In this document: piece after piece, positions 13,045-24,205 of the stretch
Layout: every line of letters begins with the position of its first letter
Position numbering within the stretch: the stretch's first letter is position 1
Assembly (NCBI GenBank): GCA_026874595.1
Contig: CM049311.1
Span: 78,380,453-78,444,452 of the forward strand
Origin: Sipunculus nudus
Lineage: Eukaryota > Annelida > Sipuncula > Golfingiida > Sipunculidae
Direction of reading: 5' to 3'
DNA length: 64,000 nucleotides
Notes under the pieces: model-generated
What the model saw: only the letters and a program-made list of their open reading frames with translations
What the model was told of the DNA's origin: nothing
Database searches by the model: none
Position numbers and translations under genes: made by a program

Positions 13045-13530
13045 AGGTAACCGTGACAACCCGACTTAGTAGGTAATCGGATAATTGGGCTGGTAAGCCT
13101 AATCGAGTTTTGATTCAAGTTATTTCGAGGAATGTATCGGAGTGGTCTTGCACCAGGTTGCATTCATAAACGGTCCATAATCTCAATATTATGCTAAAAA
13201 TAATGAATTTACACAATAGTATACATGTGAGCTCACAACCCAAACCGAAACACCGTCTCCATGGACACGAGTCATTTAATGTATCGCCTGCAAGCTGCAT
13301 GCGTCTTGTAATCCTTGAGAGCCATGCTTGTGTTCATGCGGCCATAAACTCAACAAACACGCCAAGGGGCCAGGGGTTGCTTGGTTAAACGAAACTTTTC
13401 TCGCTCATGTTTGGTATTATTAGATAATACACAAAAATGTGGGTCTGGTTTATGTTGATTGACAGTGTACCTGTAGGCCATAAAGCGTTGTCAGAAATGA
13501 CGAATATATTTGCATTTTCATAAGGCCATT
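13045..13530 (+). repeat. Dispersed repeat R1, copy 2
   Basis: Same order of blocks as copy 1: GTGAGCTCACAACCCAAACC, ACGAGTCATTTAATGTATCG, CTCGCTCATGTTTGG, AAGCGTTGTCAGAAATGACG. Same orientation. Confidence 0.7.
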
Positions 13531-14855
13531 ACGAAAAACCGTATTCTCATGTTTCCATTTTGTTGTATTGCAAATGAATAATAGTAATTGTTATTCTATA
13601 AGAAACTGAAAGCGAAAAACATAAGAATTCTTAATGATAAAAGGAAGTTTTCACCAAGTTAGGAACCTATTTACCTATATTTATTTTAAGTCCTTTTACG
13701 GACCAAGACAAGTGGCAACGTCACACTTATATTAAATTTTTTTTCTTACTTGAATTAAAACTATAATCAAGGAGACTTAAGTTATATGTCATGTAGGATT
13801 TAATTTATCAATGTATGTGTGTGGGGCTGTGAGCCACTCGTGTTAACAGTTCGGATAATCCAAATGCCCGAGTCAAAAGGGAACAAAACTGGTCACGCGT
13901 ATGGCCATGCTTAACGTACTGTACAGCATAATCGTGTGGATATTTGATGGCGTGCCTCAATCCCTGTCAGTCTGTATTGAGTACTATATTGAACTGGCAA
14001 TAAAGGCCAGCACTAATAATGAATCTCGCCCACAGCGCGGACAGACTATTATCACTACCAAATGGAAGCGCACACGTTCTGATCATTCGTGCATGGGCAC
14101 GAACCCTATAACAATTTGTCTTCCAGGCATATGCTGGCCAGGGGTCGGTATTGAAATTTGTTAAGGGGACATAGGAAACAGACATGGTCTAAAATGTAAA
14201 TGCCATAAAGCATTTTTAACGTGGAGTTTCTGTTCTGTATTATTGGCTATACCGTACATTTGGTAATTTTAATGACCATCCACATCAACCCATGTACTCT
14301 GTTACCCATAAAGTTCACTCTGCCATCTTACCCAGCATTTCCTGCTTTTTATGTAAGGTTTCCGAAATTGGTTCACAGTTGTCTGGTTTGCAGTACATGT
14401 CTTAATTTCCCATCGGGCTTTCTCCCTTGAGTAACAGCACTGCCCTGACACGAGTCTAAACGAATGAGCATGCGAGACATACACTTATTCAGGTCTGCAC
14501 AATGACTGGTGCAGAGAAGAGCGGTTTTGTGATCCCGACGTTGAATTACGGTCATAGACGAAAGGGCCGAATTCCGAGACGTGTACGATGAAATAATAAC
14601 AAAACTGATGTATTACGTATTTGGCTTAAAATCTCCTAGACGTCGCTATAAATCCAAACATTTTTATACGGTCTATTTGGTAAAATCGTCAGAAAAGTGT
14701 GTTCATTTAAGTTACATTTCTGATTGTATATGACTAGATGGTGACGCCAAAAGGACATACACAGGAAGTAAGACAAAGTTTGTCAACTTTGATTCACTAC
14801 GATGAAATATGGCATTTTGTGGTAAATCATAAGCCTAAAGGTTTCTTTCTTTTAC

Positions 14856-14922
14856 GCTACTTTCTCTAACGATACTTTCACTAACAATACTTTCACATAA
14901 CGATACTTTCACTTACGATACT
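14856..14922. repeat. 15-16-bp tandem repeat
   Basis: About 4.5 imperfect units of GATACTTTCACTAAC. Confidence 0.85.
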
Positions 14923-15600
14923 CATTGTCGACGTCATGCAGAACGGCACGATGGCCGAATGAAAACCCTAATATCAGATATACCATATACCGTACCAGGT
15001 CAATGCTACGTTAAACATTCTAACTACTCCCTACCAGTTTTATTGTTTTTAGCTCTTGTGCAGTATATGTTAGTCAAGTTGCCCTGCGATCAATTGAGGG
15101 AAACCGTCATGGTAATCATAATCAGGGAGGCCTCAATGGCTACAAAAGGGCTCCCATCATTCTTTGGGTTCTAGTCTCAAAGTAGCTACACATGCTCTGC
15201 CAAGCATTATTTGAATATCAACACTATGCCGCTCTTACCAAATAACTGATATGAGCATTAAATTCACCCCATTTACTGTTTTAAATCCAACCATTTTTCA
15301 TTAAGGCCAGGTATTTTGACAAATTAATGTGAATTTGCATTCCGTTAATAATTTGATTTGCATTGAACTAATATAAAATGATTCCAGTTGTATTTACGTA
15401 TGAATGTCTTTATGATATATGTTAACACCTTTCCACTATCTTTTTAAAAACACCTTTTGTCTTATTCGTAAGATTTCATGTAAAACCTTTAAAATTATTC
15501 AAAACATAATAATATTAATTGCTAAAGATATTTATCAAATATATAAACTGGACAATGTTTGGGATCAAAAGAAAGCTCTTGCAACATTTACATTATGAAG

Positions 15601-15645
15601 AGAGAGACACACACAGACAGAGAGAGACAGACAAGCAGACAGAAC
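15601..15645. repeat. AGAC/AGAG-rich low-complexity tract
   Basis: AGAGAGACACACACAGACAG continuing as AGAGAGACAGACAAGCAGACAG. Confidence 0.85.
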
Positions 15646-17423
15646 GTCATTATTTATATCTGAAGGTGTATACAGTAACCCTCAACAACACGGTCACCAA
15701 GTCTTTGTTCTGCAAGGTTCATTTATTCAGAAAAGCTTCAATTGGGATTTACGTGGTAGGAGTCCGTTATTTTTAGTTTTCCGAGTCGCTTGCAGTCTTT
15801 CAACCTGTGCTTAGCTCCTTTAGCGACATTACTAAATACGTTTCTTCGTAGCGCTGTTGTAACTGGAAATACAAGTGTAAGATATCCAGGACGACGAAAA
15901 CTTCACGGAACTCAAGTACGTATTGTATGCTTAGTATTATCGATAAAGACAGCGAAACATGGAAGAAAAATTTTGGAGTACCAGTCTCATTGGAGGATAA
16001 ACCATACAAATTTATCTGAAGGATTTCCTTGCGAAATTGATACTCTAGCATATGACGTCAAACTTCCCGAACCCCTCACGACTCAAGGTGCCCGATCACT
16101 GGACTTATATTTATGGTTAAGGAGTAACTCATTTCTTTGTCCTAATCGTGATAATAATCTCAACGGATATCGAGAATGACATTTTTTACTTAATAAGTTT
16201 CTTTTTTTTTCAGGAGGTTCCTCACTATTGTTAATCTTTCCCTGTATCGACATTTTTTTTTTGCAGTTGACAAAATATCATTTGAGCTTCCTGCAATGTT
16301 AATTTTCTAGCATGTATCTGATCCAAACTTAGTAAACCTGATTTTTTTACCTTCACTTCCATCGCGGCGCATTTGTAAGAGATTATCCCCAGCAGAGTAG
16401 CTCCACAGAAATCACAAAGCTAAAATCGACGAGTACAGTGCAATTCTCTTTTGATCCTATTTTGTCAGCGTTCAAGAAGATAAAAATAGAAAAAAAATAA
16501 TAATAGGAAACCAGCAATCCTTTGATAGCTGCCTTTAAGTTCGGTTTTTACCAGATTTATTCTTAAGGAACGAGATCATGAATTATTCCTTTCCTGAAAT
16601 TTAGTGATAACTTTGAAGCCAAATCAAATTCTTTGTCGTGGAACGTAATTACTGTCGAGGAACCGCAGTTACCCTGTTGTCTTTACGCCTTCTGCCAGAG
16701 AATCGCTACCCGATAAACCAGCTGTAGTGAGTCTAATTAGAAGGCCACAGTAATTCGTGGGACATTTGGGAATCGGGTGATTTACCATAAAACAAAATTA
16801 GTAATTCATTCATTTTCTTTCCCCCATTTGAAGTAGCATAGGAAAAAGTACACACATTTACTTGATTTCAGTCCGGGTTCTGCAAATCATTTGCCTAACC
16901 TTCGTTACGTTTTCTAAAGAACTCGCCCATAATTACTAAAAACATTACATTTCCTTTTCTTCTTTAGCTAGAGATCAGTTAACTAAAGTAAACGTATTTT
17001 ACGGATAGCTCAAATACCCTGCCGTTATGGGCGCTTGTACTCTGAGAAAACACAAGTTAAAGATGGTTGTGCTATGTTTTCCTATGTAAAGCCAATCCTA
17101 GTCGGGTATAAACTTAACCAAAAGTTTTTACTTTTTAACTGCACTCCATTTGATTCCTATAGTGACCTAGTTTTTTTTTATTCTTCTTTAATTCTACTCG
17201 GAACATTCAGCAATGATTCCATGTGCGCGTATATCGTATGATAATGTTAACAATTTGTATAGTGGTACATTTATCTTCGGAGAACAGATGATTAACCATA
17301 CACAAATACAACAGGTCTGAAGAAAGGGAATGCTTGAAACGGTATAAAAGAGTTGACAGTTATCTTTTTCCTTCTGTATTTCTCTGTATATCATTAAGAT
17401 GAAAGTCATTCGAACTTTGAATC

Positions 17424-17424
<1 letters not shown>

Positions 17425-17473
<49 letters not shown>

Positions 17474-17494
17474 TATATATATTTATATATATAC
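17425..17494. repeat. (AT)n microsatellite, interrupted
   Basis: Long AT dinucleotide run with AAAT/TTAT interruptions at its right end. Confidence 0.97.
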
Positions 17495-18150
17495 TGTAGA
17501 GTGCCGTTTTCCCGAATGCAGATTTTCCTAATTTTTTTTCGAAATTTAAAAATCTGGAACCGAAATTTTCAAGCATGTTAATATCTAAAATAATGTTTTT
17601 GTAATTACGATTCACAAGGTGTTTAAGCCCAGTGGTGACCTTAATTAATTAGTTCTGGGCCGATGCTGTGGCCGGACAAAGGTGTGAAAACAACAGCCAG
17701 TCCCGCATCGCTAGGTTCCGTATACCCCCAGAAAGCGGTTGAGGTGTTTATCCGAGAGTAGTTGTGTGTTATCAACCAATATCTCGCTTGTAATCCCATA
17801 GTTCGTCGGCTAGGGCTGAGGAAATTTTTTTATAGTTTATACATCCCGAGATCTTACATACCGACATGATTGAGAATGGTCTCATTCTCAATGACACCTA
17901 AGAAGTAGCGCTGATAAGCAAGGGCAATTTCCTGCCGCAAGGCCTTGTGTCTATACGTAAAAGAGTTATTTAGTCTAACAGTACCCTGTATATGTACCGG
18001 CACAGTAACATTCAGCTTTAACAAGCGGGGGCCAAAAAAAAACCCAAGGTTTTTAACTGCTGTGGTTGTCTATATTCGCGCCAATTTTCGTTTCGCACAT
18101 GATCAATCATCTTACCAAATTCATCATTTTCCCAGAGTGACTATAGGTAT

Positions 18151-18595
18151 AGTTACGCAGAGGAGGCTAAATTACACAGGGGACGAAAAATACGCAGGGG
18201 ACGTAAAACTACGCAGATGAGATTTAATTACGCAGAGGAGGCTAAATAACGCAGAAGAGTCCATATAATGCAAAAGAGGCAAAAATTCAACACAGCAGGT
18301 AATATTTAACAGTAGAGGCTTAATTACACTGAGGATGCTAGATAACACCAAGGAGGACAGATCACGCAGATGCTGCTACATTACACAGAGGAGGACAGAT
18401 CACGCAGATGCTGATACATACACAGAGGAGGAGAGTTCACGCAGATGCTGATACATTACACAGAGGAGAACAAATCACGCAGATGCTGATATATAACACA
18501 CAGTGGAGGACAGATTACGCATATGCTGAAGTATAACACAAAGAGGAGGACAGATCACGCAGATACGGCTAAATTACGCAGATGAGGCTAAATTC
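18151..18595. repeat. Two-level tandem array (19-20 bp monomer, ~38 bp dimer)
   Basis: The left half has imperfect ~19-bp units (TTACGCAGAGGAGGCTAAA). From about 18345 the array becomes six copies of a ~38-bp dimer, ACACAGAGGAGGACAGATCA then CGCAGATGCTGATACATT, and the last units return to the monomer type. This is a small higher-order repeat. Confidence 0.9.
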
Positions 18596-20439
18596 GCCAT
18601 GTACATCCCAACTAGTGGTCTCATGAGATTCGGTCAATTTTTTTCCGCTCGACACAATGTTTGAATAAAAAATATGCGTAAAATCTATGCACAATTATAT
18701 AAAAAGCTATAGGACAGTCCTACTACTACAACAGTGTCTGTGACAGGGTACGATTTCTAGCGTACTAAGAGGAGACAAGATAACAATTCCTCGTGTCACA
18801 CGGGAGGTGACTGCATGGAGCCAGGTTATTATACGTGTTGGTCTGGCTGCTCTCAGTCACTGGCTTTGACTAATGATTCCTTACCAGTCATCTCTCTCCG
18901 AAGGCAGCTAGACATGATTGTTAACCTCCAACACCACGACAAATAACTAAGCGTCATGCGTGGTACCGGTGTTATTTAACAACGTCAGATCTATTGTAGT
19001 CTACGCTCACTTATGCAATCAAAAATGTGTAAGATTTAATAAATTACGGAACTAGACTGTCAAACTCTATTTTCAGTAATATCATATCAAATACCAGATG
19101 TAAGCATCATAATCATCATCATTACCATATACCGAAAAAGACAAACAGTGAAATTCATCATTTCCTATGATCAGCATATCATTCAATATTTTCGGATTAT
19201 CTTTTCCTTAATCGATATCATCACATATTGTTTTATCAGAAGCAACCTCACTTCACCCATGTTTATCATAAGCCAGTAAGTAACTAACGCGGACTACGTA
19301 TTTCAATCATGTCAAATCATTTTAACCGAAGTGATTTTTTACTTGGATATGTTGTTCAGGCACATGCTGACTAAAAGCCAACAACGGAAGTAACGCTGGC
19401 TATTCATAAATTTCCTGTAGAAAGGGTCGGCAATGGAAAGTCATGGCAAAGCTTTTGTGACTTCTTAGTTTTACAGTCACTTTCTCACTCTTGCTTAAAT
19501 TGACTAATATTGCCTCACTTTGCTGGTACATTTGGTCAATTGCCTTTTGTCCCTGGCGGCTTAACAGGGTTAATTGAGGTCAACAGTACTAGTGGTGTGA
19601 GTAAAAACACGTTTGCTTTCATTAAGTTCCAGTTTATCTTTTGGTTTATAAATCATGACTTAACGGAACACTTTATAGGCACGTACAGGGCCTTTTTCTT
19701 TCATAATTGGAACACGGTGGGTACCTTGTACATTTGTTTTCTTTGTTACCTGTACGTTTTATTCCTACGGTTATAGGAGTCACAAATGTACTAACACAGG
19801 CAATGTGATTGACCAAGGGCCAAATATTCATTGAAATGATCATCGTTCCTGACGTACACCTGGTTAAGTCTTTATGGATTAGACAATGTCAGCGATGAAT
19901 TTGATAGTGTAATTTTGATCGCTGTTCTTACTAAGGCAACCATGTAATTTCCTTTTATTCTAATCATTGCGCATTATAGTTAAGGTAAAAGTTTTTTTTC
20001 TATTTTTCTTTAAAACAAGTTCCGGATATTAATTGACCTGGTGGTGCCGTATCATCTAATACTGATGAAGCCTTTCTTCCTACCTCCTACCAAGGATGAA
20101 AGTAAGTTCCATGGAAGAGTGCCGATTTGAACACATACTGGATTTGCTTGTTTTAGAATAAATATCTCAGACGCACTCATGGGTATCAAACTTAATAAGT
20201 ATCAGGAATAGGTGTATGTATAGGATTGTAAAGTTGAACTTACCTTAATCAGCGGCGTGACTGGTCTTGACAGCACTATATGTCCAAATCACTTCATTTG
20301 CTTGTATACCAAGTTGTATACCAAGGATACCATGTGATCTAGCTTCCATGCACGGCTGTTTCAATTAACACGGGCAGTATTGAACGGTTCTTTCAATTAA
20401 GGGCAGACCAGTTTGCTTGGCTGAAAGGCCAGGACAGAC
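18596..20439. other. No recognisable gene
   Basis: Apparently unique AT-rich DNA with no long frames other than 88 codons at 19510. Confidence 0.5.
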
Positions 20440-20740
20440 ACAGGTTTCAGTGAACCGCCGCCCATAGATCGACACTTCCACGCTCAGTGCTGTGGCTTCA
20501 GTGTCTCAAGCCCTTGGCGAATCGCAAAGTTAAACAACGCCAGCAGGGAGGATCAGCCAATCAGAGCAGAGGAACAGATCTGCGCACGAACTGGCTTCTT
20601 GTCCACGCCCATTCCTGACCACAGTCTTACCGCGCCGGCCGCGCCAACAGCCCCTGGTTCAAGTGCGTCACCTGCGGCGTGTATATTACGACGAAGGTTT
20701 TTTTTTTTTTTTTTTTGTGCGACGCCTCGAGGCGTCTTTT
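20440..20740. promoter_or_regulatory. CpG-rich patch with CCAAT box, T-run and 16-bp palindrome (possible regulatory region)
   Basis: Noticeably richer in CG than its AT-rich surroundings (ACCGCGCCGGCCGCGCC near 20629-20645), with a CCAATCAGAG box at 20557 and an 18-nt T run. The perfect palindrome GACGCCTCGAGGCGTC lies at 20721-20736. No transcript or exon can be shown; a decayed repeat is an alternative. Confidence 0.3.
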
Positions 20741-21084
20741 AGAATATATTTGTGCACCTTAAAGTAACGCCATGACGGCCTTCAGGTTCCGAATCGTAAA
20801 CCCTTCATGCCCGTTGACACTGATGTGCGGCCCCAAGATAATAAATGATGTGTTTCTTCAGTGAAGTTGATGGATGTTCGTTCCGTTTTTATCAGGACGG
20901 ATCCATGCCTACACTAGTCAAAGAGAGTGAAGTCTTATGGGAAAGAGTGCGAGAAAACACGTGTCTTGATACTCAGGATCCAGTCACTGTGGGCTATAGA
21001 TAATACCTTGACGGTATGACATGTAGATAAAGGAGAACAGACAGAAGTGGTGCAGTAAAGCAAATCTATAATGCCAGGTTACGA

Positions 21085-21087
<3 letters not shown>

Positions 21088-21132
<45 letters not shown>
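21088..21132. repeat. (CT)n microsatellite 1
   Basis: About 22 CT units, separated from the next array by 57 bp of non-repeat sequence. Confidence 0.98.
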
Positions 21133-21135
<3 letters not shown>

Positions 21136-21189
21136 GGCAGACAAGTTTGCTTGTCGAAAGGCCTGAAAAGAAACACGTTTTAGTGAACG

Positions 21190-21202
21190 CTCTCTCTCTC
21201 TC

Positions 21203-21248
<46 letters not shown>
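21190..21248. repeat. (CT)n microsatellite 2
   Basis: About 29 CT units with one CCC interruption. Confidence 0.98.
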
Positions 21249-21251
<3 letters not shown>

Positions 21252-22348
21252 GTCATTTAAAGACATTTACATGTTTTCCTACATTAAACAACTTGCACTT
21301 TGTATAATCCTAAGAATAAATATTTTAATTCTTCAAGAATTTCTCCGTGCAGTATTTAAAACTAGTATATCAGGCATTTTATCAACACTTCTCCTAACAT
21401 AAAAATCCAATTTATGTAGGGACACACACACGCGCTTTTAAGCAGGAACAGGGGAAGATTATTGATCTCCTATGCTATATACAGAATAATATTTTTGTTG
21501 AAAATGAAAGATTTTAATTGTCAGAATGATAGACTGTGTTCATACATATCTGCAGAGCCTGGATTTGGATATATATGTATACCTCCGCAGATGTTTTTGA
21601 GAGATTTAGTGTGTGAGAGGTTGTGTGATCATCGCTGTTTAGCTATGTGTCAGGTTTTCTGCTCGTCCACGCTACAATGAAAGGGGCAAATTCCGATATC
21701 TGACGTGTATTAACTAACAATGATATTTAGTAAAAATAGGCCAGGACATCTAACCCACGGTACACAGACTCTTCGTTCTCGTTTTTAACAGGTTGAGGCC
21801 CTGCAAAAATAATTCTAACATTAAAAAAACACGAACCAGAGTTTATTGCAGAGACATTATGGTGAACGCAGGGTATAAGCCTGCCAGCAATCACATCTAG
21901 ACTGACAAACAGGTGAATCTAATCGATGAATTTCAATTATTATTTTTGAAGGATGATCCATAGGAGAGATAACAGTTAGTTAAATATCGGGACGGATCAA
22001 GTACTGATCTTGATCTGGAACCAGGCAAATCTTTTTCTATTGATCATTGTGTTTAACCACAAGGTTAAAACTGCTTCTTTATATGGGTTATGGAAGTGTA
22101 GTGCAATAAGAGCAAATACATAATGGATGTATAAAAACAGATACCTTTAACTTTGATCTTGAGACAGGTGTCACGATTTCTGCTGATCTAATTTCTGCAG
22201 CTGGAACGTACCGATGAAGCATAAACAAAACGTCATGTCATCGCCCGATATTCCCCACACGGTTAAAAGCAGGTATTCTCGTGAACGTGACAATTAGTTC
22301 TTATAAAAACGGTAGGTGTCACTACCGTTGCAACTTCTTTAAGAGGCG

Positions 22349-22351
<3 letters not shown>
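21249..22351. other. No recognisable gene
   Basis: Unique DNA; a 72-codon frame at 21462 has no known features. Confidence 0.5.

Positions 22352-22392
<41 letters not shown>
22352..22392. repeat. (AT)n at the edge of the tRNA-like element copy 1
   Basis: Runs directly into GTTACGAAG at 22393. Confidence 0.97.
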
Positions 22393-22396
<4 letters not shown>

Positions 22397-22547
22397 CGAA
22401 GACAAATAAATGAGGGGAAAATCCTGGACAGATCCGGGAGTCGAACCTTGGTCGGTGGCGCACAAGTCCGGCGTCCCAACCGCTTCGCTAGAAAAGTAAG
22501 CTTCACTAGCGAGACAGTTCGGTCCGCTTTTATGTGCACCCCGTAAC
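22393..22547 (-). mobile_element. 155-bp tRNA-like element, copy 1 (GTTACG...CGTAAC ends)
   Basis: Starts GTTACGAAG and ends CCCGTAAC, so the outer 6 bp are inverted. On the minus strand it contains AGCGAAGCGGTTGGGACGCC and a B-box-like GGTTCGACTCC. It is the same length as, and by eye about 80% identical to, copy 2 at 22671-22825. A (TA)n array touches its left edge. Confidence 0.7.
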
Positions 22548-22670
22548 ACACCCGCTCTTAAGAGCGTTCTGCTATCAGAACAGGACTAATTCTCCCCAGG
22601 AGTCATACTTTGGTAAGCTTATTCCCTGGGCCACAAAGTTTTATCGTCACGTCGGACGAGCCCCCATTTT

Positions 22671-22822
22671 GTTACGAAGGAAAATTGTTGAGGGAAAAAT
22701 CCTGGGCCGATCCCGGTTTCGAACCCAGGTCGGTGGCGTACAAGTTCGGCGAACCAACCGCTTCACTAGCAAAGCAAGCTTCACTAGCGAGACAGTTCGG
22801 TCCGCTTTTATGTGCACCCCGT

Positions 22823-22825
<3 letters not shown>
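22671..22825 (-). mobile_element. 155-bp tRNA-like element, copy 2
   Basis: Second copy in the same orientation, with GTTACGAAGG and CCCCGTAAC ends. The minus strand has AGTGAAGCGGTTGGTTCGCC and a B-box-like GGTTCGAAACC. The ~55 bp at the right end are identical to copy 1 (AGCTTCACTAGCGAGACAGT onwards). A (TA)n array of about 70 bp touches its right edge. Confidence 0.7.

Positions 22826-22899
<74 letters not shown>
22826..22899. repeat. (AT)n at the edge of the tRNA-like element copy 2
   Basis: Starts directly after CCCCGTAAC at 22825; about 35 units. Confidence 0.97.
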
Positions 22900-22903
<4 letters not shown>

Positions 22904-23949
22904 CGCATTGCAACTGATCATCTAAAATATTACCCACTTTAGAACTGTAACACCATTTACCCTCGTTAACAGCTCTCATACACTAAGTGTGATGGTGGTT
23001 GTTTTTGCACCCCTGAAATATATGTAAAAAATCAACCAATACTGCACCGTTTGCCATGAATCTTGCTTTGCATATTGACAGATTCGTCAGTTGCTCAAGA
23101 TAGGTGTTGCCTCTTGTATTTTTACTAATGTTTAGATATATCATTCCCCCAATTTTCAGACCGTCTAAAAGGGGGCGTAACCAGAATTTAGAGAGAGGAG
23201 GGGCTTAAATAATTTGCAAAGGCAATTGATGCATGCATAGTAGTTTAGGGTGAATGAATAAAAAAATATGATATTTGCACTTCCAGGAGGAACTAATTGA
23301 AATTTAACTGTTTTAATTTGAACTATATTATTGTTATTTTAAAATCCATAACAAAAGGAAAGTCAACGGCTTTTATTATTCGTATGCCCTGAGAAAACCT
23401 AAGATGGCACAACCGGATTATACAACTTTATTATATTACCCTTTCTGCATGAAGGGTTTATGCAAGTACGACTCCATTACTGCCTCCGCTAGGAGCACAT
23501 GCGTTCAACCCTGCTCGTGTTTTCGTGTTATATGGTGTGTGTGCGTGTGTGTTTGATTGATCATAACATAACTAACGCAATAATGCACAGACATTTTCAG
23601 GGTATTTCGACAGTGAACCATGCAGTGAGGAATCGATTAGATTTTGTTGTGGTTGCGAAAAATAAGCCGGTTTCAGTAACGTCATTTAGGAATAATCACA
23701 AATGTAGTGTCACTTATGGGCGAATGAACCTGGGTATATAGGGCTTTTTGGGGTCCCGAATAAGTGAAATCACACGCGCATTGGGGATAATCCAACAAAT
23801 GGGGACCCCCCCCCCCCCCCCCCCCGCCCCCTCGCCCTCCCACCTGGCTTGCATTCCTGAGAATGCAGATTTCTAGTTTCTAGTAAAGACCGATTTACTC
23901 AGCGGAAACAGATGGCCACAGATGTACGGTCAGACGTGCCTATACATAC
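22900..23949. other. No recognisable gene
   Basis: Contains an ~45-bp segment near 23705-23750 (CACTTATGGGCGAATGAACC) shared with 58960-59000, and the poly-C tract. Otherwise unique. Confidence 0.5.
23806..23825. repeat. Poly-C tract
   Basis: About 20 consecutive C, followed by a GCCCCCTCGCCC stretch. Confidence 0.97.
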
Positions 23950-24205
23950 GTAGAGTAACTGGCAAGATGTGGTGAGATTCCGTAACTGGGAAGTATGGCG
24001 GCCCGGGTTCGATCCCCGGTGTGGCTATGAGAGTGGGTTGTAGTGGCCCGTCCAAGACCGGTGGTTTTCTCCGGGTCCTCCGGTTTCCTCCACCCTTACC
24101 GACTACCAAGCACCAATATCCTAACCATGGAGAGTGCTTCGTATTAGTTGTTATATAACTAGTTGTACAATCCATGTAAAATAAATAAAGTTTATAATAT
24201 ATGTT
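23950..24205 (+). mobile_element. tRNA-derived SINE with conserved core
   Basis: A perfect pol III B box (GGTTCGATCCC, 24006-24016), then a core CGGTGGTTTTCTCCGGGTCC with TCCGGTTTCCTCCACCC, a tail domain ACCAAGCACCAATATCC, and an A/T-rich end AAAATAAATAAAG. The CTCCGGGT-CTCCGGTTTCCTCC core recurs, as I remember it, in SINEs of molluscs and other invertebrates. The A box is degraded. Confidence 0.7.

Larger units (their letters stand above)
13531..18150. other. No recognisable gene apart from short tandem repeats
   Basis: A 129-codon frame at 15790-16179 (+) is not recognised. Its composition is ordinary, and it has an 83-codon shadow on the other strand. Nothing else is seen beyond the repeats listed. 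Confidence 0.45.

Noticed and set aside
15790-16179. 129-codon open frame
   Set aside because: No recognisable domain and an opposite-strand shadow frame; not supported as a gene.
18151-18595. CRISPR-like array
   Set aside because: Units are contiguous and imperfect with no unique spacers, and the window is eukaryotic.
20515-20560. Resemblance to the 5S rRNA internal control region (CGCAAAGTTAAACAACGCC)
   Set aside because: Similarity covers only about 18 bases and the flanks do not match 5S rRNA, so neither a 5S gene nor a 5S-derived SINE can be supported.
22647-22979. Frames rich in alternating Ile-Tyr
   Set aside because: Translations of (AT)n microsatellites; the same applies near 17406, 46830, 51870, 54340 and 61034.
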